A stretch of DNA of 9,667 nucleotides from Lactobacillaceae bacterium UBA639 (lineage in GTDB: Bacteria; Bacillota; Bacilli; Lactobacillales; Lactobacillaceae). The notes beneath the pieces were generated by a model that made no database searches, was not told where the DNA came from, and worked only from the letters and a program-made list of their open reading frames with translations. The stretch is from contig DBOT01000103.1 in NCBI GenBank assembly GCA_002299975.1, positions 8,588 through 18,254 on the forward strand, given 5' to 3'. Position 1 is the first letter of the stretch; each line of letters starts with the position of its first letter. Positions 1-6,998 of the stretch are shown here, one piece after another. The translations under genes and the position numbers were made by a program.

Positions 1-198
1 AAAGAGCCGGAGGACGGGCTTGGACTTCTTGTAGGAACAGTGTTCACTCCACATTGCCGCAAATAGACCAGTCTCAGTGTAATTTGGCAGCCGGCCGAGT
101 AATTTTTCACTGATGTAGTTGTATTCGTCCTCGCTCAGGCTCCAGTCCAGGTACGGTTTCTGTTCTTTGATCTCTTCGGGCGTCATTGCCTGTTCCAT
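1..198 (-). CDS. purL: Phosphoribosylformylglycinamidine synthase large subunit PurL, N-terminal part (partial)
   Basis: PurL is the ATP-dependent synthetase subunit that converts FGAR to FGAM in the cytosol, using ammonia delivered by PurQ in a complex with PurS. Only the first 66 codons are in the window; small-type PurL proteins are usually about 740 residues, so the gene runs off the left edge. Translation gives an acidic N-terminal segment ([19 protein letters not shown]) and then [20 protein letters not shown] at residues 44-63. SEHCSYK is the PurL hallmark; its histidine (residue 53 here) matches the catalytic histidine of the small PurL enzymes. The ATG at 198 is chosen because a GGGGGA ribosome binding site, inside the end of purQ, sits a suitable distance upstream; a second in-frame ATG at 186 is less well placed. 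Only 3 bases separate it from the purQ stop, so coupled translation is likely. Identification is firm; the truncation is only the window edge. Confidence 0.95.
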   Translation of the reverse strand, partial: MEQAMTPEEIKEQKPYLDWSLSEDEYNYISEKLLGRLPNYTETGLFAAMWSEHCSYKKSKPVLRLF

Positions 199-201
199 TG
201 C

Positions 202-882
202 TTATTCCCCCACTTTCACACGTCCGTTAGCCAATAGTGACTTGAATAGCCGCAGACCATCCGTGCTTCCTAAGATTGCTTCAACTGCGCGTTCGGGATG
301 CGGCATCATTCCCAAAACGTTGCCACGCTGGTTAGTAATTCCAGCAATATTTCGCAAACTACCATTTGGATTCTCCTCTGCATAACGAAAGACAACTTGG
401 TGGTTAGCCTCTAGCCGGTCCAGGGTGGCCTGGTCGGCGTAGAAGCTCCCGTCGGCGTGGGCAATTGGCAAGTTAATGCGCTCGTGCGGCTGGTACTGGC
501 TCGTGAAGAGGGTCTGGTTATTGACCACTTCGAGGGGAACGGTCTTGCAGACGAAGCGCTGACTGTCGTTGCGTTTCAGTGCTCCTGGTAACAGCCCCGC
601 CTCGGTCAGGATCTGGAACCCGTTGCAGGTACCAAAGACTGGCTTGCCTTCATTAGCCATCTTGATGATTGCCGGCATGATGTTGGTAAAACGGGCGATT
701 GCCCCGGCACGGAGATAATCCCCGTAGGAAAAGCCCCCCGGCAGCATCACTGCATCGAAGCCGTCCAGACTGTGTTCGTGGTGGGAGACATATTCAACGT
801 CCGCGCCACAAATACTACCCAGGGCCTCGTACAGGTCAACGTCACAGTTAGAACCTGGAAAAACAATTACTGCGATTCTCAT
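202..882 (-). CDS. purQ: Phosphoribosylformylglycinamidine synthase glutaminase subunit PurQ
   Basis: PurQ is the class I glutamine amidotransferase subunit of FGAM synthase: it hydrolyses glutamine and passes ammonia to PurL. The 226-residue product has the usual full length (about 227). The start [14 protein letters not shown] and the oxyanion-loop region [14 protein letters not shown] (residues 47-60) are typical. The nucleophile elbow GTCNGFQ places the catalytic cysteine at residue 86, and [10 protein letters not shown] near the C-terminus supplies the histidine (195) and glutamate (197) of the triad, so the enzyme looks intact. The start codon overlaps the purS stop by four bases (ATGA), the classic arrangement for translational coupling of subunits needed in fixed proportion; purL follows 3 bases after the stop. 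It belongs to the purCSQL transcription unit. No plausible alternative identity. Confidence 0.98.
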   Translation of the reverse strand: MRIAVIVFPGSNCDVDLYEALGSICGADVEYVSHHEHSLDGFDAVMLPGGFSYGDYLRAGAIARFTNIMPAIIKMANEGKPVFGTCNGFQILTEAGLLPGALKRNDSQRFVCKTVPLEVVNNQTLFTSQYQPHERINLPIAHADGSFYADQATLDRLEANHQVVFRYAEENPNGSLRNIAGITNQRGNVLGMMPHPERAVEAILGSTDGLRLFKSLLANGRVKVGE

Positions 883-1130
883 TCTGCTTCCTCCAGTACT
901 TGGTAGTGGTAGGTTTCCATGTTGAAGTTCACCAGCAGTTGGTCGGCAATCTCCTTAACAGCCTTATCAACCGCGTCTCCGGTGGCATTAACAGTGACAT
1001 CGAAGAACTTACCCACTTTAACTGCGGTAACCTCGTCGTGGCCCAAGCTATGAATGGCATCCTTGATCGTCTCACCCTGAGGATCAAATACTGATTGCTT
1101 GTAGGTTACAAAAATCCGAACATTCGTCAT
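879..1130 (-). CDS. purS: Phosphoribosylformylglycinamidine synthase subunit PurS
   Basis: PurS is the small non-catalytic subunit that bridges PurQ and the short form of PurL in Gram-positive bacteria and archaea, allowing ammonia transfer. The 83-residue length matches the family (about 80-85). The N-terminal [16 protein letters not shown] segment, followed by the conserved [12 protein letters not shown] and [12 protein letters not shown] segments, is characteristic. Its presence predicts that the neighbouring purL is the small, PurS-dependent type rather than the large fused E. coli type, consistent with the separate purQ. The gene starts 2 bases after the purC stop, and its ribosome binding site (GGAAAGGAAGG) lies in the last purC codons. 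The stop overlaps the purQ start. No oddities seen. Confidence 0.97.
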   Translation of the reverse strand: MTNVRIFVTYKQSVFDPQGETIKDAIHSLGHDEVTAVKVGKFFDVTVNATGDAVDKAVKEIADQLLVNFNMETYHYQVLEEAE

Positions 1131-1132
1131 GA

Positions 1133-1852
1133 TTAGCCTTCCTTTCCCAAGACATCTTTCAGCCGGTTCAATACTTCGTCGTAGGTCTTGGTCAGATCAG
1201 CGAGCTTGCGCCGATAAACATCCTTGTCGAGGTGCTGGTCGGTCTTGAGGTCCCACAGCCGGCAGTTGTCCGGGGAGAACTCGTCGGCGAGGACAATCTG
1301 ACCATCGGCGAGACGGCCAAACTCGAGCTTAAAGTCAACTAATTGCATCCCGGCTTTTTCGAAAAGCGGCTTAAGCAGGGCGTTGACCTCCCGGCAGAGG
1401 CTCCACATCTTCTCCAGGTCGGCGTGACTGGCAATGCCCAGGGCAATCGTGGCGGACTCGTTGATGAATGGATCATCGAGTTCATCACTCTTGTAGAAGG
1501 TTTCCTCAACCGGTTCCGCCAGCACCTTGCCCTCTTTCAGACCGTAACGGCTGGCGAAGTGGCCCGCGATGACGTTGCGGGTGACAAATTCCAAGGGAAA
1601 CATCTGACACCTCTTGACTAAATCTTCGGTTGGCGACAGCTGCTTGATGAAGTGGGTCGCAATCCCGTGTTCAATCAGGTAGTTAAAGACCAGGTCCGAG
1701 ATCCCCTTGGCAGCGGCCCCCTTGCCGGCAAAATGGTCCTTTTGCTTACCATTCAACGCGGTTGCCTGGTCCATGTAGACCACCCGCAGGACTTCGGGAT
1801 CATCCGTTTGCCACATTTGTTTTGCTTTTCCGGTATACAGTAACTTTTCCAT
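1133..1852 (-). CDS. purC: Phosphoribosylaminoimidazole-succinocarboxamide synthase (SAICAR synthetase)
   Basis: PurC condenses CAIR with aspartate, using ATP, to give SAICAR; PurB then removes fumarate. The product is 239 residues, normal for bacterial PurC (about 235-240). Visible family features are the N-terminal LLYTGKAKQMW nucleotide-binding loop, the block FPLEFVTRNVIAGHFASRYG in the middle, and the signature VDFKLEFGRL followed by ADEFSPDNCRLWD towards the C-terminus. The start is ambiguous: an ATG at 1852 gives MEKLLYTGK, while the GTG directly before it (1855) would add one residue. The ribosome binding site AAAGGAG (1864-1870) lies 8 bases from the GTG and 11 from the ATG, so the GTG is possible. 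It is the first gene of the purCSQL unit, with its own promoter upstream and purS 2 bases downstream. Confidence 0.97.
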   Translation of the reverse strand: MEKLLYTGKAKQMWQTDDPEVLRVVYMDQATALNGKQKDHFAGKGAAAKGISDLVFNYLIEHGIATHFIKQLSPTEDLVKRCQMFPLEFVTRNVIAGHFASRYGLKEGKVLAEPVEETFYKSDELDDPFINESATIALGIASHADLEKMWSLCREVNALLKPLFEKAGMQLVDFKLEFGRLADGQIVLADEFSPDNCRLWDLKTDQHLDKDVYRRKLADLTKTYDEVLNRLKDVLGKEG

Positions 1853-1876
1853 CACTCAGTTGGCTCCTTTGATTAA

Positions 1877-1889
1877 AAACACGAACAAT
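1877..1889 (+). promoter_or_regulatory. PurBox-like element in the purC leader
   Basis: The sequence AAACACGAACAAT matches the Gram-positive PurR box (AWWWCCGAACWWT) at 11 of 13 positions. It lies in the predicted untranslated leader of purC, about 25 bases before the start codon and downstream of the predicted promoter. A weaker inverted partner (core ATTCG at 1911-1915) sits 29 bases away core to core, the same spacing as the upstream pairs at purC and purE. A role in binding PurR is inferred from similarity only. Confidence 0.5.
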
Positions 1890-1929
1890 AAAGTAGGATA
1901 TCGTAAAACCATTCGCTATTTATGGGGCA

Positions 1930-1958
1930 AGTATAACAAGTAGCTAGTCATATTTCAA
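1930..1958 (-). promoter_or_regulatory. Promoter of the purCSQL unit
   Basis: On the minus strand there is a -35 element TTGAAA (1953-1958), a 17-base spacer and a -10 element TATACT (1930-1935) preceded by TGT, an extended -10. Each hexamer matches the sigma-A consensus at five of six positions. Transcription should begin near 1923, giving a leader of about 70 bases. This promoter follows two terminators behind purB, so purC onward is expected to be transcribed independently of purEKB. The start site is inferred from spacing. Confidence 0.75.
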
Positions 1959-1962
1959 TAGT

Positions 1963-2006
1963 TTTTAAGAACAAAACTAATAATTTTCATCATAATGTTC
2001 GTATAT
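1963..2006 (-). promoter_or_regulatory. PurR operator: inverted PurBox pair upstream of purC
   Basis: The distal box reads ATATACGAACATT on the minus strand (1994-2006), 12 of 13 matches to AWWWCCGAACWWT. The proximal box reads TTTTAAGAACAAA on the plus strand (1963-1975), only 9 of 13 matches. Their pentamer cores (1968-1972 and 1997-2001) point towards each other and are 29 bases apart centre to centre. The proximal core begins 10 bases upstream of the -35 hexamer. This reproduces the tandem-box arrangement known for the Bacillus subtilis pur operon control site. Whether PurR represses (as in Bacillus) or activates (as in Lactococcus) here cannot be read from sequence. Confidence 0.65.
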
Positions 2007-2018
2007 TTAAAGGCAAAA

Positions 2019-2055
2019 AATTAGCCAGTGAGTCATGACAACTCGCTGGCTAATT
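2019..2055 (-). terminator. Second of two tandem rho-independent terminators after purB
   Basis: A 15-base-pair stem (2019-2033 with 2041-2055, one G-T wobble) closes a 7-base loop. Reading on the minus strand it is followed by a run of six T residues. It lies just before the purC operator and should catch transcripts that pass the first terminator. Confidence 0.85.
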
Positions 2056-2064
2056 AATCAAAAT

Positions 2065-2102
2065 AAAAATAGTTCATGACACATTCGCCATGAACTATTT
2101 TT
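2065..2102 (-). terminator. First rho-independent terminator after purB
   Basis: A perfect 14-base-pair inverted repeat (2065-2078 with 2089-2102) with a 10-base loop begins about 12 bases after the purB stop. On the minus strand the stem ends in five T residues, then ATTTT. The stem is flanked by A and T runs on both sides, so some activity on the plus strand is possible, although no plus-strand gene ends here. It closes the purEKB unit. Confidence 0.85.
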
Positions 2103-2113
2103 TATTAATTCGG

Positions 2114-3409
2114 TTAGTCCAAGCCAATCCGCTTGTAAATATCGTCGACGTGACGGAGATGCCAGTGGTAATCAAAGGCATCATCAAGGTCTTGCTTGGT
2201 CAGCTGCTTTTGGATCGTTGGGTCCGCCTCCAGGAGTGGCCGGAATGGGATCTGTTCAGCCCAGCACTTGGCGGTGTATGGCTGGATCAGGTCGTAGGCA
2301 GACTCCCGGGACATCCCGGAGTTAACTAGCTTGAGCAAAACCCGGCCGGAGTAGATCAGGCCCAGGGTCTTGTCCATGTTCTTCTTCATCGTCTCTGGGA
2401 AGACGTCGAGGTTCTTCAGGATCCGACCAAAGCGCCGCAGCATGTAGTCGATCAGTGAGGTAGCGTCAGGCAGGATCATTCGTTCGGCACTGGAATGGGA
2501 GATGTCCCGTTCATGCCAGAGGGAAACGTCCTCGTAGGCTGGCGTCATGTAACCCCGCAGAACCCGGGCACAGCCGCAGATGTTCTCTGAGCCGATCGGG
2601 TTCCGCTTGTGTGGCATGGCGGAAGAGCCCTTTTGCCCCTTGGCGAAGTGTTCCTCGACCTCGTGGATTTCGGTCCGTTGGAGGGAACGAATCTCGGTGG
2701 CCATCTCTTCCATGCTGGTCCCGATCAGGGCAATCGTGGCGATGTATTCGGCGTGCAGGTCACGCGGCAGGACCTGGGTTGAGATCTCCTGGGCCCGCAG
2801 ACCGAGCTTGTCGCAAACGTACTTTTCAACGAAAGGATCGATTTCCGCGAAGGTACCGACCGCACCGGAGATCTTCCCGGCTTCAACCCCGCGGGCGGCG
2901 TGTTCAAATCGTTCCTTGTTCCGCTTCATCTCGGAGTACCAGCGAGCCGCCTTCAGCCCAAAGGTCGTTGGTTCCGCGTGCACCCCGTGGGTCCGACCCA
3001 TGCAGACGGTGTACTTGTACTTTTCGGCCATCTCCTTCAGCACATCCATGAAGTTATCGATGTCCTGGCGGATGATATCGTTCGCCTTTTTCAAGCGCAG
3101 TCCTTGAGCAGTATCAACCACGTCGGTACTGGTCATGCCGTAGTGAACCCACTTCCGCTCAGGGCCGAGGGACTTGGAGACATCCCGGGTAAAGGCAATC
3201 ACATCGTGGTGGGTAACGGCCTCAATCTCGGCAATCCCCTCCACACTGAACTTAGCGTTTTTCTTGATCTTCTCAACGTCAGCCGCCGGAATGTGGCCCA
3301 GCTTGCTCCAGGCTTCGTCGGCCGCAATTTCGACTTCCAGCCAGCACTGGTACTGAGTTTCCAGGCTCCAAATCTTCTTCATCTCCGGACTTGTGTAACG
3401 ATCAATCAT
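2114..3409 (-). CDS. purB: Adenylosuccinate lyase PurB
   Basis: PurB catalyses two fumarate eliminations: SAICAR to AICAR in the main purine pathway, and adenylosuccinate to AMP in the branch to adenine nucleotides. The 431-residue product has the normal bacterial length. Fumarase/aspartase superfamily landmarks are in order: TSTDVVDTA (93-101); [14 protein letters not shown] (138-151), containing the catalytic-region His141; and the superfamily signature [11 protein letters not shown] (261-271), with the flexible-loop serine (262/263) and the SEN segment after it. The start [10 protein letters not shown] is typical; AGAGGA lies about 10 bases upstream as a moderate ribosome binding site. It follows purK after a 72-base gap that may hold a weak promoter, and ends in two tandem terminators. 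Placing purB inside the purE-purK...purC run is common in lactobacilli. The product looks intact. Confidence 0.98.
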   Translation of the reverse strand: MIDRYTSPEMKKIWSLETQYQCWLEVEIAADEAWSKLGHIPAADVEKIKKNAKFSVEGIAEIEAVTHHDVIAFTRDVSKSLGPERKWVHYGMTSTDVVDTAQGLRLKKANDIIRQDIDNFMDVLKEMAEKYKYTVCMGRTHGVHAEPTTFGLKAARWYSEMKRNKERFEHAARGVEAGKISGAVGTFAEIDPFVEKYVCDKLGLRAQEISTQVLPRDLHAEYIATIALIGTSMEEMATEIRSLQRTEIHEVEEHFAKGQKGSSAMPHKRNPIGSENICGCARVLRGYMTPAYEDVSLWHERDISHSSAERMILPDATSLIDYMLRRFGRILKNLDVFPETMKKNMDKTLGLIYSGRVLLKLVNSGMSRESAYDLIQPYTAKCWAEQIPFRPLLEADPTIQKQLTKQDLDDAFDYHWHLRHVDDIYKRIGLD

Positions 3410-3443
3410 CAGTTAAAAATCCTCTCTATTCTTATTCTCCATC

Positions 3444-3473
3444 ATTATCGCACAGGTTACCATTCGGCGTAAA
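3444..3473 (-). promoter_or_regulatory. Possible weak internal promoter before purB
   Basis: The 72-base purK-purB gap contains, on the minus strand, GATAAT (3444-3449) preceded by TGC (an extended -10) and a poor -35 TTTACG (3468-3473) at an 18-base spacing. A PurBox-like sequence AAAGGCGAACTTT (3471-3483, 11 of 13) overlaps the -35 and the purK stop. No second box is found at the 29-base distance. Most purB transcription probably comes from the purE promoter. Confidence 0.3.
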
Positions 3474-3481
3474 GGCGAACT

Positions 3482-4597
3482 TTATTCCTGCCAGATCCCA
3501 GTATTGTCAATTTCTTCCAGAGTGGCGTCGATATCATCAGTCAGGATGGTAACGTGTCCCATTTTACGGTTGTGACGAACCTCTGCCTTCCCGTAGTCGT
3601 GGAAATGCCAGTTAGGTTTCTTGGCGATCTGCCGGCGGACACCGGCGACGTGCTGACCGAGAACGTTGACCATCACGACCGGCTGGAGGAGCTTAATCTG
3701 TGGCAATGGCCAGTTACAGATTGCCCGGTTATGAATCGCAAACTGGGAGAAGTTGCAGGCCTCGATCGAGTAGTGGCCTGAGTTATGCGGCCGCGGTGCT
3801 AATTCGTTGATGTAGATCTGCCCATCCGCGGTAACAAACATCTCGACCCCGAGGATTCCACGCAGGTCGATGGCATGGGCAATCTTAATTGCCATCTGCT
3901 GAGCCTTCTTCTGCAGTTCCGGACTGATCCGGGCCGGCACGATGCTGAGGTGGAGGATCTCGTTATGGTGAATATTCTCAGAAACCGGGAAGACCGTCAC
4001 CTCGCCATTTTCGTTGCGGGCCACCATTACGGAGCACTCGAGCTTAAACGGGACCCAGCCCTCAAGGATCGCGTCCTTCGTCGAGAGGATCCCCGCACAC
4101 TTCGCCAGGTCGGCATCACTGTGCAGGACCTCCTGGCCATGACCGTCATAGCCACCCTCGCAGGTCTTAAGGACACTCGGGTAGCCAATCTTAGCGACAG
4201 CCTTCTTCAAGTCAGCCGCATCCTTGACCGCCATGAAGGGGGCCGTCTGCAGACCGGCATTACGGAGGAAGGTCTTCTCGCGGATCCGGTTCTTAGTTGT
4301 ATAGAGAAGGTGCGTCCCCTGGGGAACATAGACCTTGTCTGCCACGTCTTCCAAGGCATTGAGATCGACGTTTTCAAACTCATACGTCAGGACATCCGCG
4401 CGCCGGGCTAATTCGGTGATTGCCTTGACGTCGGCGTAGGGAGCAATAATCTGGTCGTCAGCCACCTGACCGGCTGGACAAGCAGGAGTCGGGTCAAGGA
4501 CAATGACCTTCATTCCGGTCTGCTTAGCATCGAGGGCCATCATCTGGCCGAGCTGGCCACCGCCGATAATGCCAATCGTTTGGCCCTGTTGAATCAT
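3482..4597 (-). CDS. purK: 5-(carboxyamino)imidazole ribonucleotide synthase PurK (ATP-grasp)
   Basis: PurK carboxylates AIR with bicarbonate and ATP to N5-CAIR, which PurE rearranges to CAIR. The 371-residue product fits the family (about 370-390). It begins with the glycine-rich GIIGGGQLGQM (residues 9-19), has the ATP-grasp loop GGYDGHGQ at 148-155, and carries the PurK hallmark NELAPRPHNSGHYSIEAC at 264-281, followed by SQFAIHNRAI. The ATG at 4597 is chosen because homology starts there; the frame stays open upstream to 4657, but that extension lies inside purE and is rich in Arg and Thr, unlike PurK. The ATG comes one base after the purE stop (TAAGATG) and has no clear ribosome binding site, so it is probably translated by reinitiation of ribosomes finishing purE. 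Start choice is inference; the identity is firm. Confidence 0.96.
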   Translation of the reverse strand: MIQQGQTIGIIGGGQLGQMMALDAKQTGMKVIVLDPTPACPAGQVADDQIIAPYADVKAITELARRADVLTYEFENVDLNALEDVADKVYVPQGTHLLYTTKNRIREKTFLRNAGLQTAPFMAVKDAADLKKAVAKIGYPSVLKTCEGGYDGHGQEVLHSDADLAKCAGILSTKDAILEGWVPFKLECSVMVARNENGEVTVFPVSENIHHNEILHLSIVPARISPELQKKAQQMAIKIAHAIDLRGILGVEMFVTADGQIYINELAPRPHNSGHYSIEACNFSQFAIHNRAICNWPLPQIKLLQPVVMVNVLGQHVAGVRRQIAKKPNWHFHDYGKAEVRHNRKMGHVTILTDDIDATLEEIDNTGIWQE

Positions 4598-4598
4598 C

Positions 4599-5084
4599 TT
4601 AGTCAAGGTGCGCCCCGCTTTCTGCCGCCTGGTCGTGCATCTGCTTCCGGTAGGCAACGATCTGGTCCTGGATCTGCTGGTCGGTGATCCCGAGAATTTG
4701 CAAAGCTAGCAATGCCGCGTTCTTAGCGCCTGCAACGCCGATGGCAGTCGTAGCGACCGGGATTCCGGCTGGCATCTGAACAATCGACAAAAGGGAGTCC
4801 ATACCACCAAGAGCTCGGGTCTGCCCCGGAATCCCGATAACCGGCAGGGGGGTATTGGCGGCAATCATCCCCGGCAGGTGGGCAGCTCCACCGGCACAGG
4901 CAATGATTACCTTGGTGCCATTGGCCACGGCCCCCTTCGCAAAGGCGAACATTTCGTCCGGCATCCGGTGAGCGGAAATGACGTTCTTATTATAATCAAC
5001 ACCAAATTGATCGAGGATCTGACAGGCCTCCTTAACGGTTGGCCAGTCGGACTTACTACCCATTACCACACTAATCTGACTCAT
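4599..5084 (-). CDS. purE: N5-carboxyaminoimidazole ribonucleotide mutase PurE (class I)
   Basis: PurE moves the carboxyl group of N5-CAIR to carbon 4, giving CAIR, directly after PurK. The 161-residue length is that of class I PurE, and the adjacent purK supports the class I mutase rather than the class II carboxylase. Motifs: VVMGSKSDW (phosphate binding, GSKSD at 9-13), SAHRMP at 37-42 with the conserved histidine at 39, AGGAAHLPGM at 64-73, and GIPGQTRALGGMDSLLS. SAHRMP has Met where E. coli has Thr, a conservative site variation. A perfect AAGGAGG (5093-5099) sits 8 bases before the ATG. It is the first gene of the purEKB unit, about 20 bases downstream of the predicted transcription start. 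The C-terminal tail reads through to a TAA one base before the purK ATG. Confidence 0.98.
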   Translation of the reverse strand: MSQISVVMGSKSDWPTVKEACQILDQFGVDYNKNVISAHRMPDEMFAFAKGAVANGTKVIIACAGGAAHLPGMIAANTPLPVIGIPGQTRALGGMDSLLSIVQMPAGIPVATTAIGVAGAKNAALLALQILGITDQQIQDQIVAYRKQMHDQAAESGAHLD

Positions 5085-5111
5085 CTTTGATTCCTCCTTA
5101 AATCTGCTTTA

Positions 5112-5140
5112 AAGATAACAAAGCCGGCATTCAACTTCAA
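5112..5140 (-). promoter_or_regulatory. Promoter of the purEKB unit
   Basis: On the minus strand, TTGAAG (-35, 5135-5140), a 17-base spacer and TATCTT (-10, 5112-5117) preceded by TGT form an extended -10 promoter with the same layout as the purC promoter. The -10 hexamer is only a 4 of 6 match, which fits a regulated promoter. The predicted start near 5105 leaves a leader of about 20 bases, too short for a riboswitch or attenuator. Confidence 0.75.
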
Positions 5141-5144
5141 TAGA

Positions 5145-5188
5145 TTTATCGAACTTTTTTAGTATTTAATTATATATTGTTCGTATTA
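5145..5188 (-). promoter_or_regulatory. PurR operator: inverted PurBox pair upstream of purE
   Basis: The proximal box TTTATCGAACTTT (plus strand, 5145-5157) and the distal box TAATACGAACAAT (minus strand, 5176-5188) each match AWWWCCGAACWWT at 11 of 13 positions. Their cores, 5150-5154 and 5179-5183, face each other 29 bases apart, and the proximal core begins 10 bases upstream of the -35. Relative to the predicted start, the pair spans roughly -40 to -83, close to the control site described for the Bacillus subtilis pur operon. PurR itself is not encoded in this window. Confidence 0.75.
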
Positions 5189-5202
5189 ATTGCAAGCAAA
5201 AT

Positions 5203-5231
5203 AAAAAGGAGCGGTCTTTTGCTCCTCTTTT
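5203..5231 (-). terminator. Rho-independent terminator of fhs
   Basis: Ten bases after the fhs stop, the arms 5221-5226 and 5207-5212 form an AGGAGC/GCTCCT stem with an 8-base loop. The stem extends by A-T pairs after a one-base bulge, and on the minus strand a T-rich tract (TTTTTATTTT) follows. It separates fhs from the purEKB promoter. The GC stem is short, so some read-through is plausible. Confidence 0.75.
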
Positions 5232-5240
5232 AAGTTAAAT

Positions 5241-6902
5241 CTAGAACAATCCGGTGATCTTACCGTCTGCATCAATCGTCATGTTAACGGCAGCTGGGAC
5301 CTTTGACAGGCCCGGCATGGTCATCATGTTACCGGACAGGGCTACAATGAAGCCAGCACCGAGCTTCGGGACAAATTCCCGAATGTGGAAGGTAAAGTCT
5401 TCTGGGGCCCCCAGCAGATTCTTATCATCGGTAAAGGAATACTGGGTCTTGGCGATGCAGACCGGCAGCTTGTCCCAGCCCAGTTCACTAAACTGCTTGA
5501 GTTGGCGTTGGGCCTTCCGACTGAATTCCACCTTCTTGGCACCATAGATCTTAGTGGCGATGGTCGTAACCTTCTCCTCTGGTGTGGCGTCGAGGCTGTA
5601 AAGCTCGTGGAAGTCGCTGTCCTGTTCAGTCAGCCGGACAACCTCCTTGGCCAGGTCTTGGGTACCGGCGCCACCCTTAGCCCAGGCGTCGGCCGTAACC
5701 ACGTTAACCCCGAGTTGCCGGCAGTTGTCTTCGATCATCTTGATTTCGGCAGCCGTGTCACTTACAAAGTGATTGATGGCGACAACCAATGGCACCCCAT
5801 ACCGCTGCATGTTCTTGATGTGGCGGTTCAGGTTGGCTAATCCCACCTTTAATTCTGGCAGGTGTTCTTCCTTCAGGTCAGCCAGCTTGGCGCCCCCGTT
5901 GTATTCAAGCGCCCGGACCGTAGCAACGATTACCACGGCGTCAGGATTCTTACCCAAGACCCGTTCCTTGATGTCCATAAACTTCTCAGCCCCCAGGTCG
6001 GCACCGAAGCCGGCTTCAGTGACGGTGTAATCGGCCAGTTGCAGAGCGGTCTTAGTAGCCAGGACACTGTTGCAACCGTGGGCGATGTTGGCAAATGGGC
6101 CACCGTGAATGATTGTTGGGGTGTGGTCCAGGGTCTGGACGAGGTTCGGTTTGATGGCATCCTTGAGCAGGATGGTAATGGCGTCGGCAAAGTGGAGTTG
6201 AGCCACCGTGACCGGCTGCTTGTCGTAGGTATAGCCGACCACGATCCGGCCCACCCGCTTCTTCAGGTCCATCAGGTCAGTGGACAGGCACAGGATAGCC
6301 ATCAGTTCTGAGGCCGCCGTGATGTCAAAGCCGGTCTGGCGTGGGACTCCCTGCATGATGCCGCCCAAGCCCGTAACGACATTCCGCAGGGCCCGGTCGT
6401 TAACGTCCTCGACCCGCTTCCAAATGATCCGACGAGGGTCAAGTCCCAGTTCGTTCCCCCGCATGATGTAGTTATCCACCAGGGCCGCCAGGGTGTTATT
6501 GGCGCTGGTCAGGGCATGGAGGTCACCGGTGAAGTGGAGGTTAATGTCTTCCATTGGAACTACTTGGCTGTAACCACCACCAGTGGCACCCCCCTTGATC
6601 CCAAAGACGGGGCCCATCGATGGTTCCCGCATTGCGATGATGGTCTGATGGCCCAGCTGGTTCATGGCGTCACCGAGTCCCACCAGGACCGTTGACTTCC
6701 CTTCACCGGCTGGGGTCGGGTTGATTGACGTTACCAGGACCAGCTTGTGCTTCTTATCTGGGTGGGCCTTGACCGGCAGCGTGATCTTCGCCTTGTACTT
6801 GCCGTACTGTTCGATGTCATCCTCACCCAGGCCAATCTGGGCAGCAATTTCCTTGATCGGTTTCATTTCCGCGCGATCGGCAATTTCAATATCAGTCATC
6901 AT
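5241..6902 (-). CDS. fhs: Formate-tetrahydrofolate ligase (10-formyl-THF synthetase)
   Basis: Fhs joins formate to tetrahydrofolate with ATP, making 10-formyl-THF, the one-carbon donor for the PurN and PurH steps of purine synthesis; this explains its place ahead of the pur genes. The 553-residue product is close to the family norm (about 555). Motifs: P-loop TPAGEGKST (63-71); [20 protein letters not shown] (92-111), where the usual GIKGGAAGGGY carries A-to-[15 protein letters not shown] (266-279); [10 protein letters not shown] (299-308); and [12 protein letters not shown] (326-337). It starts with two adjacent ATG codons (6902 and 6899); AAGGAGG (6912-6918) lies 9 bases before the first, which is preferred. 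It has its own terminator, a PurBox-like element in the leader and a possible promoter at 6970-6998, so it appears to be co-regulated with, but transcribed apart from, purEKB. No fault seen. Confidence 0.98.
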   Translation of the reverse strand: MMTDIEIADRAEMKPIKEIAAQIGLGEDDIEQYGKYKAKITLPVKAHPDKKHKLVLVTSINPTPAGEGKSTVLVGLGDAMNQLGHQTIIAMREPSMGPVFGIKGGATGGGYSQVVPMEDINLHFTGDLHALTSANNTLAALVDNYIMRGNELGLDPRRIIWKRVEDVNDRALRNVVTGLGGIMQGVPRQTGFDITAASELMAILCLSTDLMDLKKRVGRIVVGYTYDKQPVTVAQLHFADAITILLKDAIKPNLVQTLDHTPTIIHGGPFANIAHGCNSVLATKTALQLADYTVTEAGFGADLGAEKFMDIKERVLGKNPDAVVIVATVRALEYNGGAKLADLKEEHLPELKVGLANLNRHIKNMQRYGVPLVVAINHFVSDTAAEIKMIEDNCRQLGVNVVTADAWAKGGAGTQDLAKEVVRLTEQDSDFHELYSLDATPEEKVTTIATKIYGAKKVEFSRKAQRQLKQFSELGWDKLPVCIAKTQYSFTDDKNLLGAPEDFTFHIREFVPKLGAGFIVALSGNMMTMPGLSKVPAAVNMTIDADGKITGLF

Positions 6903-6919
6903 CGTTGGCTTCCTCCTTG

Positions 6920-6932
6920 AAATACGAACAAA
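6920..6932 (+). promoter_or_regulatory. PurBox-like element in the fhs leader
   Basis: AAATACGAACAAA matches the PurR box at 11 of 13 positions and sits just upstream of the fhs ribosome binding site, with its core about 23 bases before the start codon. Its orientation and distance resemble the leader box of purC. No inverted partner is seen 29 bases away, so it stands alone. Its function is inferred. Confidence 0.45.
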
Positions 6933-6969
6933 AATTGTAAAATACTATTTAATATAAGGATATATCATT

Positions 6970-6998
6970 AAGATACTGTAATCTCAGTGATAAGTAAA
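6970..6998 (-). promoter_or_regulatory. Possible fhs promoter
   Basis: On the minus strand TTTACT (6993-6998), a 17-base spacer and TATCTT (6970-6975) form a weak candidate, each hexamer matching at four of six positions. The -10 is identical to that of purE, but the TGn extension is missing. A PurBox-like sequence ATTTCCGAATTTT (7004-7016, 12 of 13) starts its core 11 bases upstream of the -35, nearly the same place as the proximal boxes at purE and purC. It overlaps the stop codon of the preceding gene. Confidence 0.4.

Noticed and set aside
2030..2090. Similar CATGACA segments in the two hairpins after purB, considered as a repeat or protein site
   Set aside because: The shared segment is short and lies within terminator stems and loops; the similarity is explained by the hairpins and could be chance.
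2580..3107. Long plus-strand open frames opposite purB (also 2611-3051 and 2900-3472)
   Set aside because: They are mirror frames of a conserved purB gene, with odd composition rich in Ser and Arg, no ribosome binding site and no family motif.
4598..4657. N-terminal extension of purK to 4657
   Set aside because: It overlaps purE and gives an Arg/Thr-rich stretch unlike PurK; family similarity starts at the ATG at 4597.
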